Notes: generated from the letters alone by a model not told the origin. Shown: positions 8,631 to 18,506, counted from the stretch's first letter. The stretch: DNA of 45,488 bases from Collinsella sp. An268 (GCF_002159765.1 NZ_NFJH01000014.1:1-45488), one strand, 5' to 3'. Numbers and translations are program-made.

Positions 8631-8733
8631 GAGGGCGGGCCTATGGGCTGTCGGAAAGTGCGCAAGAATCTTGACGGTACCGAGGGCGGGCCTATGGGGC
8701 TGTCGGAAAGTGCGCAAGAATCTTGACGGTACC
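8631..8733 (+). repeat. Tandem duplication of the IS256 right end
   Basis: Unit 1 (8631-8681) and unit 2 (8682-8733) both run from GAGGGCGGGCCTATGGG through the terminal inverted repeat to GGTACC. Unit 1 has one G fewer in the GGG run. The spacing in unit 2 matches the end of copy A, so unit 2 is the more standard end. This could come from a nested insertion followed by deletion, or from slippage or recombination between ends. Confidence 0.85.
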
Positions 8734-8945
8734 GATGCCAACCGACACGGGCATCGGCCTGCCCTACAGGATCTATTCGGTCGGCCCGAAGTGGGAGGAC
8801 GGCGGTCCGGAGTGATACGACAGGGCTGCTTGGGAAGGCTACACCGCAATGGTCCATGTCCATTTTGGCTGGAATAAATAGCGTGCCATTTGTTGTCCTA
8901 TAAACCAAGATCTTGCGAGCGTTAGTGCGGATGTTGCACCACTCA
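8734..8945. other. Short stretch with a 26-codon GC-rich coding relic
   Basis: Directly after the IS end, a frame from ATG 8735 to TGA 8815 reads MPTDTGIGLPYRIYSVGPKW followed by EDGGPE. Its codon use is like that of host genes, so it may be the 3' stump of a gene cut by the insertion, but I cannot name the family. The remaining bases to 8945 show nothing recognisable. Confidence 0.3.
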
Positions 8946-8977
8946 ACGTTACTATGCACAGAAGTGCATAGTAACGT
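8946..8977 (-). terminator. 14-bp perfect hairpin downstream of the large glycosyltransferase
   Basis: ACGTTACTATGCAC (8946-8959) pairs perfectly with GTGCATAGTAACGT (8964-8977) around a 4-nt loop. It sits about 20 bases beyond the stop codon of the minus-strand gene. No strong T-run follows, so termination efficiency is uncertain. Confidence 0.6.
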
Positions 8978-8995
8978 GTCTCTTAATAATGATGA

Positions 8996-11419
8996 TTAGA
9001 GATGATAATAACAATTGAAAGGTTCGTTTGTAGTGATGTTTACATTGATATATGGATCTCCCTTAACGTAATACTCCGCCCAGCGATAGTTCATATAGGA
9101 AGTTTCGCGATGGAATCTTATGCGTTTCTCTACGCTTGTTTCAAAACCTCTAGATATCGACTCATAGTGATAGAGTTCCACTTCAGGCGTGTAGACAATA
9201 AGCTTTCCGCTTTCGCGCACCTTTAAACAATAATCAATATCATTAAACGCGACAGCAAGCTCCTCTGTAAAGCCATTGACGGATTCGAAAACCGAGCGTT
9301 TTGTCATCAAGCATGCTGCGGTCACGGCACTTAAATCCTGTTCTGCGTCGGCGAGAGCAAAATAGCCCCATTGTCCGCGCGGGAGATTTTTGCCAAGATG
9401 GCCTGCGACACCTCCAGTGACGCAAACACCTGCATGCTGGATTGTATCATCGCGATAATAAAGACGTACGCCGACCGCACCAACGTCCTGCCTTGCGCAG
9501 ATGCCAATCATTCGCTCAATCCAATTCGGGGTGATTAGCTCGGTGTCATTGTTGAGAAGGAGAAGATATTCCCCCTTTGCAGCGCGTGCACCGAAGTTGA
9601 TAATCTTCGAGAAGTTAAACTCATGCGGCCAAGTGACAATTGTTATCTTATCGGAATGGTTTGATTCGAGCGCAGCGTAATACTCAAATGTCTTTGATTC
9701 AGTGCTGTTGTTCTCAACAAGAATTATCTCATAGTTCGGGTAGGTTGTTTTTTCAAGAATCGAATTAAGGCAGTTGTCGAGGACATCAATTAGGTCCTTG
9801 GTTGGAATAATGATAGAGACTAGTGGGTGCTTTTCGGGAACGCGATAAGTAATTTTATATGTGAATGGCCTACGCGACTCGCAGACGGTCGCATTGATAC
9901 CTACGCGATTAAGGTGTGCCTGAACGGCTTTGATGCCTGCTTTGGTTGCATAGGGTTTGTTATCGGCGCTACTTGCCGTTGAGGTTTCACTAATTCGCCA
10001 ATGATAGAGGACGCGGGGAACATGATGGACATGGCGTGCTTTTTCGCTAGCCAGTAGAGTCAAGTTATGGTCCTGCGCTCCGTCATACTCGGATGTGCTT
10101 AACTCTAGTTGATTGAGCAGCGTTCTCCGAATAGTAAGCATATGGCAAATATAGTTATTATTCCTCAGAAGATCGATATTGAAGTCAGGCTTGAAGAACG
10201 GCTGCGCAAGCTCTCCGTCTGGCATCAACTTATCTTCATCGCAATACAGTAAATCTGTATGGGGATGTTCATTTATCGCCTTGGCATACTCGAATAACAA
10301 ATCAGGCTCAATCAGGTCGTCGTGGTCAAAGAAGGCTATGAAGTCGCCTGTTGCTATAGAGATGCCAGCGTTTGTGTTCTCAGCAATCCCTAAATTGCTC
10401 TTTAAGGTAAGGGCCTTGATCCGTTTATCGCTATCAGATGCCTGTTGAACTAAATCTGACAACGCGGCATCATCAGGACTAGCATTGACCAATACTAACT
10501 CCCATTTTCCATAGCTCTGTTCCCGTACGGACCCTAGCATTTCTAGGAAGAACTCCTTTGGAGTTTTATAAAGGGGGACAATGATGCTAAATCGTGGGCG
10601 ATTCTCAAAATAGGTCTCCACTTGTTTGGAAAGAACATCGATGGACGCCTTATGTGCGGCAAACCAAGCAGGATACTGTGGGTCGATTTGAGCGTTGAGC
10701 ATAGCTCGGCCGGTTTCATTAAGTAAGTGAGCTTTAGTTCTGCGGGGCAGGGTATTGAAGCTGTTAAATTGCGGATTATTGTTGTCTTGGAGAATGAAGA
10801 TGAGGTTTCTATCGTCACTTGGTATGCGTATGGAGACCTGAATCTCGCGGAGAAAGACATCGCTAGAGACTTTTGACTCGACCTTTGTGTTACTAATGAA
10901 GACGGGGTTGATTGAAATCTGCTTGAGCTGAGCATCCGTGCAGAGAATAGATATATCGGAGTTGTCACAGTAGGGGAGAGTAATCAACCCTCGGAGTATG
11001 CACTCGCTACCATCGGCGATGCATTCCCAAAATTCGAAATTAGCATTTACATAGGTGCTGATTTTATCAAAGCCACGGATATCCTCGCAAAGGCTGGGCC
11101 TCATGCGATAGTTAAGTCGAGAAAGCCATTTTGCCCAGAAGAAATCAAGTGTACAAGAGACCTTGTTGGTGGGCATTGCATCTTGGAAGATGGTATATGT
11201 GATTTTATTAAGTTTGAGGATAGGAAATACGGCAACGAAGATATCGCCGGAGATTTGGTCGCTATTGTCGAGACTCCTGTAGATATCGCATGGGATGGCC
11301 TTTCCGCCGGCAGTATGGGACTCAATTAAAACCGGCATATTAATATCATACTCACGAATAGAGACGCGAATGTAGACCTTTCCGTCCCCTCGGCAAACAC
11401 CCATCGGTGAAATCTTCAT
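8996..11419 (-). CDS. Large glycosyltransferase with two tandem GT2 domains
   Basis: An 807-residue protein. Residues 1-275 form an N-terminal region I do not recognise. The first GT2 domain spans about 277-480, starting RFSIIVPLYKTPKEFFLEM, with AFFDHDDLIEPD (D/E-rich metal site near 363-372). The second spans about 533-760, starting PLVSIIIPTKDLIDVLDNC, with LLNNDTELITPNW near 621-632. Tandem GT2 proteins of this type occur in rhamnan and O-antigen loci and add one or two sugars per repeat. The start ATG at 11419 has GAGGAG seven bases upstream. The gene is AT-rich and diverges from rmlA across 254 bp. Membrane segments are absent, so it is probably cytoplasmic at the membrane face. Donors unknown. 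Confidence 0.88.
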   Translation of the reverse strand: MKISPMGVCRGDGKVYIRVSIREYDINMPVLIESHTAGGKAIPCDIYRSLDNSDQISGDIFVAVFPILKLNKITYTIFQDAMPTNKVSCTLDFFWAKWLSRLNYRMRPSLCEDIRGFDKISTYVNANFEFWECIADGSECILRGLITLPYCDNSDISILCTDAQLKQISINPVFISNTKVESKVSSDVFLREIQVSIRIPSDDRNLIFILQDNNNPQFNSFNTLPRRTKAHLLNETGRAMLNAQIDPQYPAWFAAHKASIDVLSKQVETYFENRPRFSIIVPLYKTPKEFFLEMLGSVREQSYGKWELVLVNASPDDAALSDLVQQASDSDKRIKALTLKSNLGIAENTNAGISIATGDFIAFFDHDDLIEPDLLFEYAKAINEHPHTDLLYCDEDKLMPDGELAQPFFKPDFNIDLLRNNNYICHMLTIRRTLLNQLELSTSEYDGAQDHNLTLLASEKARHVHHVPRVLYHWRISETSTASSADNKPYATKAGIKAVQAHLNRVGINATVCESRRPFTYKITYRVPEKHPLVSIIIPTKDLIDVLDNCLNSILEKTTYPNYEIILVENNSTESKTFEYYAALESNHSDKITIVTWPHEFNFSKIINFGARAAKGEYLLLLNNDTELITPNWIERMIGICARQDVGAVGVRLYYRDDTIQHAGVCVTGGVAGHLGKNLPRGQWGYFALADAEQDLSAVTAACLMTKRSVFESVNGFTEELAVAFNDIDYCLKVRESGKLIVYTPEVELYHYESISRGFETSVEKRIRFHRETSYMNYRWAEYYVKGDPYINVNITTNEPFNCYYHL

Positions 11420-11631
11420 TACTTAGCTCCTCAATGATGTGCCCTACAGCTCTTCCTATGATAATCGACAGCTCTTCTTCTCTAGTATTTTTGATTGAGC
11501 AAACATATGTCCATATGACGTTGGTGGGGGGTCCGTTTGCTTCCGAGGACATGATTCAATAAGGGCAGATGCGCAGTGGAGGGATGGCGGAGTTGGTTTG
11601 TGCATGGGCGGAAGTCTTGTAATCGTGGCAT

Positions 11632-11639
11632 TATATAAC
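11632..11639 (+). promoter_or_regulatory. Possible -10 box for rmlA
   Basis: TATATAAC lies 35 bases before the rmlA start, suitable for a -10 element. No good -35 hexamer is found at 16-18 bp, so the call is weak. Confidence 0.3.
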
Positions 11640-11673
11640 GGTAGAGTATTAGTCTCCTAGAAAGGGGCCTTTT

Positions 11674-12573
11674 ATGAAGGGCATCGTCCTCGCCGGGGGT
11701 TCCGGCACCCGGCTCTACCCGCTCACGCTCGTGACCAGCAAGCAGCTCCTGCCGGTCTACGACAAGCCGATGATCTACTACCCGCTCTCCGTCCTCATGA
11801 TGGCGGGCATCCGCGACATCCTCATCATCTCGACGCCGGCGGACCTGCCGAACTTCGAGAGGCTCCTCGGCGACGGCTCGGACTTCGGGCTCTCGCTCTC
11901 CTACGCGGAGCAGCCCTCGCCGGACGGCCTCGCCCAGGCGTTCCTGATCGGCGAGGGTTTCGTCGCGGGGGAGCCCTGCGCCCTCGTGCTCGGGGACAAC
12001 ATCTTCTTCGGCAACGGCCTCTCCCGCCACCTGCGCCGCGCCGTGGCGAACGCGGGGGAGGGGCGCGCCACCGTCTTCGGCTACCACGTGGACGACCCCG
12101 AGCGCTTCGGCGTCGTGGAGTTCGACGGGGAGGGGAGGGCGGTCTCCATCGAGGAGAAGCCCGAGCGCCCCAAGAGCTCCTACGCCGTGACGGGCCTCTA
12201 CTTCTACCCGGGCGACGTGGCGGAGCGCGCCGGCAGGGTGGTCCCCTCCGCCCGCGGCGAGCTCGAGATCACCGACCTCAACCGCATGTACCTCGACGAC
12301 GGCCTGCTCTCCGTCGTGACGCTCGGCCGCGGCTACGCATGGCTTGACACCGGCACCATGGAGTCCCTCTACGAGGCGGGCGAGTTCGTCCGCGCCGTGG
12401 AGCGCGCCCAGGACACCCCCGTGTCCGTCCTGGAGGAGATCGCCTACGAGAACGGCTGGATCGACCGGTCGACCCTCGTCTCCTGCGCGGAGCGGTACGG
12501 GAAGAGCGTGTACGGGCAGCACCTGAAGAAAGTCGCCGAAGGCGCTTTCATTAAGGGTGATAGTTCCTATTAA
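11674..12573 (+). CDS. rmlA: Glucose-1-phosphate thymidylyltransferase RmlA
   Basis: A 299-residue enzyme joining glucose-1-phosphate and dTTP to give dTDP-glucose, the first step to dTDP-L-rhamnose. The N-terminal nucleotide-binding loop [20 protein letters not shown], the following [14 protein letters not shown], and LGDNIFFG (metal-binding Asp) are all textbook for RmlA. Full length. The start ATG at 11674 is preceded by AAAGGGG. Codon use is extremely GC-rich, in contrast to the divergent AT-rich glycosyltransferase. A terminator at 12607-12642 separates it from rmlB, so the two may be transcribed separately. Confidence 0.97.
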   Translation: MKGIVLAGGSGTRLYPLTLVTSKQLLPVYDKPMIYYPLSVLMMAGIRDILIISTPADLPNFERLLGDGSDFGLSLSYAEQPSPDGLAQAFLIGEGFVAGEPCALVLGDNIFFGNGLSRHLRRAVANAGEGRATVFGYHVDDPERFGVVEFDGEGRAVSIEEKPERPKSSYAVTGLYFYPGDVAERAGRVVPSARGELEITDLNRMYLDDGLLSVVTLGRGYAWLDTGTMESLYEAGEFVRAVERAQDTPVSVLEEIAYENGWIDRSTLVSCAERYGKSVYGQHLKKVAEGAFIKGDSSY

Positions 12574-12606
12574 CGTGGCTCGTAACAGCATCAACTTGAA
12601 TGGGCA

Positions 12607-12642
12607 GGGCGACGGCATGTTTGCTGTCGCCCTTTCATTTTT
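12607..12642 (+). terminator. Rho-independent terminator after rmlA
   Basis: GGGCGACGGC (12607-12616) pairs with GCTGTCGCCC (12623-12632) with one G·T pair and a 6-nt loop, followed by TTTCATTTTT. Confidence 0.85.
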
Positions 12643-12793
12643 ACGCATGCTCGCATGGGGTTGGTGAGAGATAGAGTGGGTTTTTCCTGCGACTGGGCAC
12701 TCATGTCAAAGGGCCTTACTCTTTGGTTTAAGCTATTCCTAGAAGTGAGCGGGTAAAGCCTTTGCTACCCGGCTTAAGATTGAGGAGGATTAG

Positions 12794-13813
<1,020 letters not shown>

Positions 13814-13823
13814 GACCTTACTT

Positions 13824-13893
13824 GGGGCCCGTGCCGCGGCCCCTCCCGGCATCATGGGGATGAGTGACCGGGAGGGGTCGCGGCACGGGCCCC
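13824..13893 (+). terminator. 26-bp hairpin between rmlB and rmlCD
   Basis: The arm 13824-13849 pairs with 13868-13893 over 26 positions, with a single G·T pair and an 18-nt loop. Almost every pair is G-C (arms begin GGGGCCCGTG and end CACGGGCCCC). It starts ten bases after the rmlB stop and ends 36 bases before the rmlCD start. There is no T-run after it (CTTCTG), so it may act as an attenuator, an mRNA-stabilising end or a factor-dependent terminator. Confidence 0.75.
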
Positions 13894-13929
13894 CTTCTGA
13901 AACCGCCCGATACGCTAAGGAGCTCCACT

Positions 13930-15414
13930 ATGTCCGATATCCAGTACGAGAAGCCACTCGAGAGCGTAGACACCGGCATCCCCGGCCTCGCCGTCGTCGA
14001 GCTGCCCGTCCACGGCGACAGCCGCGGCTGGTTCAAGGAGAACTGGCAGAGGGAGAAGATGGCGGGCGGGCTCGGCCTGCCGGACCGCCGCTGGGTCCAG
14101 AACAACGTCAGCTACAACCTCAAGGCCGGCGCCACCCGCGGCATCCACGCCGAGCCCTGGGACAAGTTCGTCTCCGTGGCGACCGGCTCGGTCTTCGGCG
14201 CCTGGGTCGACCTCCGCGCCGGCAGCCCCGCGTTCGGCAGGGTCTACACCTGCGTCCTCGACCCCTCGCGGGCGATCTACGTGCCCCGCGGCGTGGGCAA
14301 CTCCTACCAGGCGCTCGAGGACGGCACGGCATACACCTACCTCGTGGACGCGCACTGGTCCGCGGAGCTCAAGAAGACTTACACCTTCGTGAACCTCGCC
14401 GACCCGGACCTCGCGATCCCCTGGCCCATCCCGCTCAGGGAGGCGGAGCTCTCCGAGGCGGACAAACAGCACCCGCTCCTCAGGGACGTCGCCCCCATGG
14501 AGCCCAAGCGGACCCTCGTCACCGGCTGCAACGGGCAGCTCGGACGTGCCGTCCGCGCCGCGGCCGAGGCCCGGGGCCTCATGGGCTTCGACTACTGCGA
14601 CATCGACACGTTCGACATGTCCGACCCCGCGGCCTACGCTGGCGTCGACTGGTCGCTCTACGGGACCGTGATCAACTGCGGGGCCTACACCGCCGTCGAC
14701 AGGGCGGAGACCCCGGAGGGCCGCGTCCTCGCCTGGAAGGCGAACGCCACGGGCCCCGCGCTGCTCTCCAAGGTGTGCGCCGAGCGCGGCATCACCCTCG
14801 TGCACGTGAGCTCCGACTACGTGTTCGACGGCACCCGGGAGGTCCACGGCGAGGACGAGCCACTGAGCCCGCTCTCCGTCTACGGGCAGTCCAAGGCCGC
14901 CGGCGACCTCGCCGTGTCGACGTGCCCGTCCCACTACATCCTGCGCAGCTCCTGGGTCATCGGCGACGGAAACAACTTCGTGAAGACCATGGCGCGCCTC
15001 TCCGACCGCTGCGCGGACCCCGCCGACGGCCTCGACGGGGTCACCGTGGTGGACGACCAGGTGGGCCGCCTCACCTTCACCGACGAGATGGCCGCCGCCG
15101 TCCTGCACCTCCTCGGCTACCGCGACGGGTCCCCGCTGCCTCTCGCGCCCGCGCCCTGCGGCACCTACGACCTGACCTCCTCGGGCGATCCCGCCAGCTG
15201 GGCGGACATCGCCCGCAGGGTGTTCGACCTCAGGAACGGCAACGGCTCCGCCGTCAGGCCGGTGACGACTGATGAGTACTACGCCTCCGCGGAGGGGCCC
15301 GTCGCCCCGCGCCCGCGGTGGTCGACGCTCGACCTCGCCAAGGTCGAGGAGACGGGCTTCATGCCGCAGGTATGGACAGAATCTCTCGAGCACTATATGG
15401 AATCTGCCCTGTAG
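13930..15414 (+). CDS. rmlCD: Fused dTDP-4-dehydrorhamnose 3,5-epimerase / reductase (RmlC-RmlD)
   Basis: A 494-residue bifunctional enzyme finishing dTDP-L-rhamnose synthesis. Residues about 13-188 are an RmlC cupin: SRGWFKENW, and the catalytic-His segment TRGIHAEPWDKFVSV near residue 73. Residues about 194-494 are RmlD: the Rossmann start LVTGCNGQLGRAV, VSSDYVFDG, and the YGQSK Tyr-Lys pair at 318-322. The start at 13930 is chosen because AAGGAG lies eight bases before it; an in-frame ATG at 13864 falls inside the long hairpin. Such fusions are known in Actinomycetota including bifidobacteria. The order of domains matches the order of reactions. Confidence 0.95.
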   Translation: MSDIQYEKPLESVDTGIPGLAVVELPVHGDSRGWFKENWQREKMAGGLGLPDRRWVQNNVSYNLKAGATRGIHAEPWDKFVSVATGSVFGAWVDLRAGSPAFGRVYTCVLDPSRAIYVPRGVGNSYQALEDGTAYTYLVDAHWSAELKKTYTFVNLADPDLAIPWPIPLREAELSEADKQHPLLRDVAPMEPKRTLVTGCNGQLGRAVRAAAEARGLMGFDYCDIDTFDMSDPAAYAGVDWSLYGTVINCGAYTAVDRAETPEGRVLAWKANATGPALLSKVCAERGITLVHVSSDYVFDGTREVHGEDEPLSPLSVYGQSKAAGDLAVSTCPSHYILRSSWVIGDGNNFVKTMARLSDRCADPADGLDGVTVVDDQVGRLTFTDEMAAAVLHLLGYRDGSPLPLAPAPCGTYDLTSSGDPASWADIARRVFDLRNGNGSAVRPVTTDEYYASAEGPVAPRPRWSTLDLAKVEETGFMPQVWTESLEHYMESAL

Positions 15415-15432
15415 AATTGAATCGAGTTGCTC

Positions 15433-15464
15433 ATAAGGGCGGCCCCATGCGGTGTCGCCCTTAT
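15433..15464 (+). terminator. Terminator-like hairpin after rmlCD
   Basis: ATAAGGGCGGC (15433-15443) pairs with GTCGCCCTTAT (15454-15464) with one weak pair, 19 bases after the stop. The AT base of the stem gives a short T-rich 3' side. Confidence 0.65.
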
Positions 15465-15480
15465 TCTGTGAGGAGAATTC

Positions 15481-17373
15481 ATGCCCCGCATTGAAACGCG
15501 TTCTGCCAATCGTCTCGCCATCTACTGCTTCTACGATGCGAAGGGGCATGCACCCCAGTTCATCCCACAGTTTCTCGATGACCTCATGAAGAACGTGAAC
15601 GAGCTCGCCGTGGTAGTCAATGGCAAGCTTGATGATGCATCGCGTGAGATGTTTCAACAATATGCCGCGCGCATTGTTGTGAGAGAGAATAGGGGGCTCG
15701 ATGCGGCTGCCTATAAGGAGGTCATGCTCTCTTATGGGTGGGATGCGCTTGAGGCCTATGATGAGGTGATTTGTCTTAACGACACCATCATGGGCCCCCT
15801 GCGTCCGTTCTCCGAGATGTTCAGCGCTATGGATGCAAGGGATGTCGACTTTTGGGGAATTACCGCCTACGCCGGGGAGGCGACCCGCTTCGAGATCATC
15901 CCTACGCATATTCAGTCGTACTGGCACGCCTATCGAAAGACGCTCGTCGCATCTCCCGAGTTCCAGTCGTACTGGGAGAACCTCCCCGAATGGGAAACCT
16001 ATGCTGAGGTCACCCACAAGCACGAGATGACGTTTACCAAGCACTTTGCCGACCTTGGCTTTACTTGGGACACCTATATCGATTATCGCAAGTATCGAGG
16101 GCTCACCCCGTATCCTATGCTGTATATGCCTACTGCTCTCGTTAAGAACGATGGGTGCCCCGTATTTAAGCGCCGCGTGTTTTTCTGTGACTACGGCCCG
16201 ACTTTTACCGAGACCGCCGGTCAGCCTGCAATCGATCTATATGATTATCTCCGTGATGAGACGGATTATAATATCGACCTCATATGGGATGCCGTGCTGC
16301 CGGGGCACAACCTTGATGACATTCGTAAGGCGATGCACCTTACCTATGTCCTTCCTACGAGAGCCCTCAATTCCTGTTCTCAGCGGATGCCTCGCGCTGC
16401 TTTCATCTATCATGTGTACTTCTTGGATTTGCTAGACGATACCTGCCGCTATCTGTCTGCGCTGCCGGATGACGTTGACGCATTCATTACCACAACAGAA
16501 GACAAGATCTCCTCAATCGAGCAATATCTGGTGGCGAAGGGTGTTAATCGCAAGATAACCTTTGTGCCTGTGGTCAACCGTGGGCGTGATGTCTCTGCGC
16601 TTTACGTGGCCTGCGCCGACATCGTTCTGCACGGTGGTTATGACGTTGTCGGTTTTGCCCACGATAAAAAGTCAAGCCAAAATCAAGATAACGGCCATCA
16701 TGGGACAGAGAGCCAAGGCTTCGCTTATAAGCTGTTGGAAAACGTGCTGGCAAGCAAGGAGTATGTGCGTAATATCCTTACGCTCTTCGCTGAGAACCCG
16801 AGGCTTGGCCAAGTCGCGCCTCCGCCACCGTATCATGCTCTCTATTTTGCACACACGATTGAGAGCGACTGGGGCGCATGCTTCGATATAACGAAGGAGC
16901 TTCTTGAGGAGACTTTGGATATACACGTCCCGCTTCGTAAGGATAAATCGACGGTGTCGGCGCTGGGATCGTGTTTCTGGTTCAGGGTTGATGCTCTCAG
17001 ACCGCTTTTTGAGCATGGGTGGACATATGAGGACTTCTTGCCTGAGGGCGAGATGAAGGAAGACGGAACCATCTCGCATGCCATTGAGCGCGCAAATGGA
17101 TATGTCTGCCAATCGCAGGGATATTATCCCGCTTGGGTTCTTTCTGATCGCTATGCACGGATTGAGATCGATTCGCTCTTTTTCTCATCCCAAGTGCTCC
17201 TTGGCTCGGTTGGCAGGGGACATCAAGGTGAGTCGCTGCTCAGCAACGCAAGCGGTACTCGAGTTGCTGTATCGCTGCTTCGCTGGCCGCGATGGCTGTG
17301 GAGACGGGTATGCCATGCGATTCGTCGCCGTAAGATTCAGCGCCGCCTAAAAAATGAGGGCTATCCTGAGTAG
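15481..17373 (+). CDS. RgpF-family rhamnan synthesis protein
   Basis: A 630-residue protein of the RgpF (rhamnan synthesis F) family. The N-terminal half (from SANRLAIYCFYDAKGHAP, through NRGLDAAAYKEVM and EVICLNDTIMGPLRPF) and the second half (AAFIYHVYFLDLLDDTCRYL, then VNRGRDVSALYV and VGFAHDKKS) show the family's two alpha/beta glycosyltransferase-like parts. In streptococci RgpF is needed to assemble rhamnose-glucose cell-wall polysaccharide, probably as a rhamnosyltransferase. Directly following the dTDP-rhamnose genes, it is the likely user of their product. The start ATG at 15481 has GAGGAG upstream. Its codon use is less GC-rich than that of the rml genes. The C-terminal tail is basic (RRRKIQRRLK). 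It converges with the next gene with only 8 bp between stops. Confidence 0.9.
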   Translation: MPRIETRSANRLAIYCFYDAKGHAPQFIPQFLDDLMKNVNELAVVVNGKLDDASREMFQQYAARIVVRENRGLDAAAYKEVMLSYGWDALEAYDEVICLNDTIMGPLRPFSEMFSAMDARDVDFWGITAYAGEATRFEIIPTHIQSYWHAYRKTLVASPEFQSYWENLPEWETYAEVTHKHEMTFTKHFADLGFTWDTYIDYRKYRGLTPYPMLYMPTALVKNDGCPVFKRRVFFCDYGPTFTETAGQPAIDLYDYLRDETDYNIDLIWDAVLPGHNLDDIRKAMHLTYVLPTRALNSCSQRMPRAAFIYHVYFLDLLDDTCRYLSALPDDVDAFITTTEDKISSIEQYLVAKGVNRKITFVPVVNRGRDVSALYVACADIVLHGGYDVVGFAHDKKSSQNQDNGHHGTESQGFAYKLLENVLASKEYVRNILTLFAENPRLGQVAPPPPYHALYFAHTIESDWGACFDITKELLEETLDIHVPLRKDKSTVSALGSCFWFRVDALRPLFEHGWTYEDFLPEGEMKEDGTISHAIERANGYVCQSQGYYPAWVLSDRYARIEIDSLFFSSQVLLGSVGRGHQGESLLSNASGTRVAVSLLRWPRWLWRRVCHAIRRRKIQRRLKNEGYPE

Positions 17374-17381
17374 ACGGAGTT

Positions 17382-18506
17382 CTACTTGAGGGACTTTATC
17401 TTCTTCGCATAGACTCGCTTCTCAAACAGGCGAATGCGCCTCTTGATTACGGATACGAGATGCTGACGAAACGTGAGTTGCGAGACAAGAGATTTGACCT
17501 CAACGAGGTCATGCTTATGCTGTTTCGCGTTAGTCAGCGTGTCAAAGTCAACGGCAGTCGTTTCTTCATGGGAGGCACCCATGATGGTGTAGAAACTGCG
17601 CGACGGTGTGATGCCATGCTGCAAACATAGCTTGAAGTTTGTGGTCCCTGCCATGAGGTTGTCCCGAAAATAGCTGAAATATCGCTCGTTATGGGTGACC
17701 GATCCAGATGACTGGAGCCAGTGGTATAGCACGAGGTCTACATCCACTACCTTTTGCATGCGAAGGTAGAGCTCTCCCGCGACCATGACATCCTGCGCAT
17801 ACATGCCCTCGGGGAAGCGAATACCGTCCCATAGCTCCGCCTTATAGAGCCGGCACCAATTTGCTTCGTTAAAATAGCGAGCTTCGGTATGGCGTCCCAA
17901 CTTGTCCCCAAGAATGCGGAGCGTCTTGCAGTACACGGACTGATAGGCGTTGAGCGGGTCGGTGATAATGGTCCTCGTTCCGCTTCCCTCAACGCCCCTG
18001 CTCGCCCGCTTGGCTACCTCGTCGAGTCGGGATACGCCAAAATGGCTCCAGCGTGCCTTACTCATGTCTGATCCCGTTTCAATCAGGGCATCGTAGAGAA
18101 TCTCGAGATTGCGCCGATCAAGTATGTCGTCGTTATCTGCAAAGGCAATATATCCACCATGTGCATGGTCTAGGCCGGCATTTTGCGCCCGGGAGATTCC
18201 CCCGTTATCTTGATGGATGACCACGATGCGGGCATCGCGGCTGGCATATTCATCGCAGAGGGCGGGGGAGCCATCTTTCGATCCGTCATCGACCAAGATT
18301 ATCTCGAGGTTCTGATAGCTCTGGTTCATGATGGACTCAACGCAGTAGGGTAGAAAACGCTCAGCGTTGTAGACGGGGACTATGATGGAAATGAGCGGTG
18401 CATTATCGGTCTTCATTTTGCTGCCAAATCTATAGAGATGCGAACGTGCCATGCTGATAGTACCATCGATGGGAAACGCGATGCGAAGCTTGATGCGATT
18501 ACTCAA
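17382..18506 (-). CDS. GT2-family glycosyltransferase
   Basis: Up to 374 residues. The GT2 domain begins PLISIIVPVYNAERFLPYC, followed by LVDDGSKDGSPALCDEYAS and the metal site IAFADNDDILDRRN; the C-terminal half is less conserved and ends in a basic RIRLFEKRVYAKKIKSLK tail that may hold it to the membrane. The start is uncertain. The longest frame uses TTG at 18506 with AGGA very close; ATG at 18452 or 18416 (just before the conserved domain) are possible alternatives with weak ribosome binding sites. It belongs to the rhamnan/polysaccharide cluster but is on the opposite strand to the RgpF gene. Substrate unknown. Confidence 0.88.
   Translation of the reverse strand: MSNRIKLRIAFPIDGTISMARSHLYRFGSKMKTDNAPLISIIVPVYNAERFLPYCVESIMNQSYQNLEIILVDDGSKDGSPALCDEYASRDARIVVIHQDNGGISRAQNAGLDHAHGGYIAFADNDDILDRRNLEILYDALIETGSDMSKARWSHFGVSRLDEVAKRASRGVEGSGTRTIITDPLNAYQSVYCKTLRILGDKLGRHTEARYFNEANWCRLYKAELWDGIRFPEGMYAQDVMVAGELYLRMQKVVDVDLVLYHWLQSSGSVTHNERYFSYFRDNLMAGTTNFKLCLQHGITPSRSFYTIMGASHEETTAVDFDTLTNAKQHKHDLVEVKSLVSQLTFRQHLVSVIKRRIRLFEKRVYAKKIKSLK

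Larger units (their letters stand above)
7343..8733 (+). mobile_element. IS256-family insertion sequence, copy B, with a duplicated right end
   Basis: The left end begins GGTAACGTACAATTTCTTGC at 7343, matching the right end of copy A. The right inverted repeat ends with GGTACC at 8681 and again at 8733, because the terminal 51-52 bp are tandemly repeated. No direct target duplication is evident: the bases before 7343 (CTTATGCTC) do not match those after 8681 or 8733. The minimal element is 7343-8681. It is in inverted orientation relative to copy A. Confidence 0.9.

Noticed and set aside
7334-8742. Target-site duplication flanking IS copy B
   Set aside because: The 8-9 bases left of 7343 do not match the bases right of either 8681 or 8733.
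13864-13929. Upstream ATG extending the RmlC-RmlD protein by 22 residues
   Set aside because: It lies inside the long hairpin, has no ribosome binding site, and the extra residues are not part of the RmlC fold; ATG 13930 has a proper AAGGAG.
13915-16044. A 709-codon minus-strand frame over rmlCD and the RgpF gene
   Set aside because: Antisense shadow of well-identified genes; composition is typical of the complement of GC-rich coding DNA.
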